From the NCBI GenBank assembly GCA_020442095.1, contig JAGRKY010000654.1, positions 1-7,740 on the forward strand: a DNA stretch of 7,740 bases, read 5' to 3'. Below the pieces are notes generated by a model, which was given only the letters and a program-made list of their open reading frames with translations, was not told where the DNA came from and made no database searches. Origin of the DNA: Bauldia sp. (GTDB lineage: Bacteria > Pseudomonadota > Alphaproteobacteria > Rhizobiales > Kaistiaceae). A program made the position numbers and the translations under genes. Below, piece by piece: positions 6,832 to 7,740 of this stretch (position 1 is the first letter of the stretch; the number at the start of each line of letters is the position of its first letter).

Positions 6832-7740
6832 ATGACCGTTCCAACCACGTTTTCCTTCGCCAAGCCCGGCCGCAAGCCGACGGGCACCGTCGTCGTTCTT
6901 ACCGGGACCGATCTCGCTCTCGGCCCGCAGGCAAAGTCGCTTGGCGTCACGGACCTGATCGGCCGTGCCGCGGCGACCGCGTCTTTCGGCGGCAAGGCGA
7001 TGGCGATGCTCGACCTGCTCGCGCCGGCGGGAACGGAGTTCGACCGGCTGATCGTCGCCGGCACCGGTGATCCGGCCGACCTCAGCGAATACGACTGGCT
7101 GCGTCTCGGCGGCGCCGTCATGGGTGCGCTGGGACGGCCGAAGTCGGTGACGATTCTCCTCGAGCGCCCCGACGGGCGAAAGCTCGCCCCCGCGCGGATC
7201 GCCGACTTTGCCCTTGGCATGCGGATGCGGGCCTATTCCTACGACAAGTTCAAGACGGCCAAGAAGGGCGGCAGCGCGTCGAAGGTCGCGACCACGATCC
7301 TTTGCGCGGACCCGGCCGGCGCCCGCAAGGCCTGGGCCGGGGCGGAGGCGATCGGCGATGGCGTGGTTCTCGCCCGCGATCTGGTGAACGAGCCGGCGAA
7401 CGTCCTCGGGCCGGTCGAATTCGCCCGCAAGGCGAGTGAATTGAAGAAGCTCGGCGTCAAGGTCCAGGTAATGGGCGAGCCGGAGCTGAAGAAGCTCGGC
7501 ATGGCGGCGCTGCTCGGCGTGGCGCAGGGCTCGCCGCGGCCGCCGCGGGTCGTCGTCATGGAGTGGTCCGGCGGCAAGGCGAAGGAAGCGCCGGTCACCT
7601 TCATCGGCAAGGGGGTCGTCTTCGATACCGGCGGCATCTCGATCAAGCCCGCCGCGAATATGGAGAACATGAAGGGCGACATGGGCGGCGCGGCCACCGT
7701 GGTCGGCCTGATGACGGCGCTCGCCGGCCGCAAGGCGAAG
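6832..7740 (+). CDS. pepA: Leucyl aminopeptidase, peptidase family M17 (3' end cut by window edge)
   Basis: M17 leucyl aminopeptidases are cytosolic hexamers with two metals per active site that remove N-terminal residues from peptides. In E. coli, PepA also binds DNA. The first 303 residues are present; the family is about 490-500 long. Residues 1 to about 150 are the variable N-terminal alpha/beta domain. The catalytic domain starts near 170, with RDLVNEPANVLGP (182-194), GMAALLGVAQGS (223-234) and the core FIGKGVVFDTGGISIKP (257-273). By alignment with E. coli PepA, K260, D265 and D283 are metal ligands and K272 is the catalytic lysine. The NTDAEGR motif with the remaining ligands and catalytic arginine lies beyond the edge. 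The ATG is favoured because GGTGA sits eight bases upstream; a GTG four codons earlier is also in frame. It is divergent from lptF. No signal peptide is present. Confidence 0.95.
   Translation, partial: MTVPTTFSFAKPGRKPTGTVVVLTGTDLALGPQAKSLGVTDLIGRAAATASFGGKAMAMLDLLAPAGTEFDRLIVAGTGDPADLSEYDWLRLGGAVMGALGRPKSVTILLERPDGRKLAPARIADFALGMRMRAYSYDKFKTAKKGGSASKVATTILCADPAGARKAWAGAEAIGDGVVLARDLVNEPANVLGPVEFARKASELKKLGVKVQVMGEPELKKLGMAALLGVAQGSPRPPRVVVMEWSGGKAKEAPVTFIGKGVVFDTGGISIKPAANMENMKGDMGGAATVVGLMTALAGRKAK

Noticed and set aside
6705..7070. A 121-codon plus-strand frame overlapping the start of pepA.
   Set aside because: It is in a different frame from pepA, has no family resemblance, and becomes Arg-rich nonsense where it overlaps the pepA N-terminal domain.
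1..7740. A novel defence, mobile or RNA-based system.
   Set aside because: Nearly all of the window is accounted for by six recognisable core genes with short spacers. No integrase, transposase, repeat array, tRNA-like or riboswitch-like element is visible.

Overview
The window looks like a chromosomal piece of a high-GC alphaproteobacterium, most likely of the Hyphomicrobiales (Rhizobiales). This is judged from gene order, protein style and GC-rich third codon positions; the genus cannot be fixed from the sequence alone. It is dense core-genome DNA. No mobile element, CRISPR array, RNA gene, toxin module or clearly foreign cassette is visible.

Layout. One minus-strand gene string covers positions 6602 down to 1: lptF, lptG, lptD, a short SurA-type periplasmic chaperone gene, and pdxA, which runs off the left edge. 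On the plus strand, divergent from lptF across a 229-base gap, is pepA, which runs off the right edge. The minus-strand genes are tightly packed. LptF and LptG are 10 bases apart, lptG and lptD overlap in an ATGA, and pdxA begins 21 bases after the surA stop with a TTG start behind a strong GGGGGAG ribosome site. Only the lptD-surA junction is loose (137 bases), and it holds inverted repeats.

How the genes work together. LptF and LptG are the inner-membrane permease pair of the lipopolysaccharide (LPS) export ABC transporter. LptD is the outer-membrane barrel that receives LPS and places it on the cell surface. The SurA-like protein is a periplasmic chaperone whose best-known client in E. coli is LptD. 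The string therefore encodes both ends of the LPS bridge plus an assembly factor. PdxA (vitamin B6 synthesis) and PepA (leucyl aminopeptidase) are housekeeping neighbours. In E. coli, pepA is divergent from lptFG at one locus and lptD-surA-pdxA sit at another; here the two blocks are joined.

I found no undescribed system. The points most worth checking are the three-cysteine layout of LptD, the SurA-like protein with no recognisable prolyl-isomerase signature, the in-frame relation between the surA stop and the TTG-initiated pdxA, and the structured lptD-surA spacer. Several long plus-strand open frames (up to 772 codons) are in-register shadows of the real genes.
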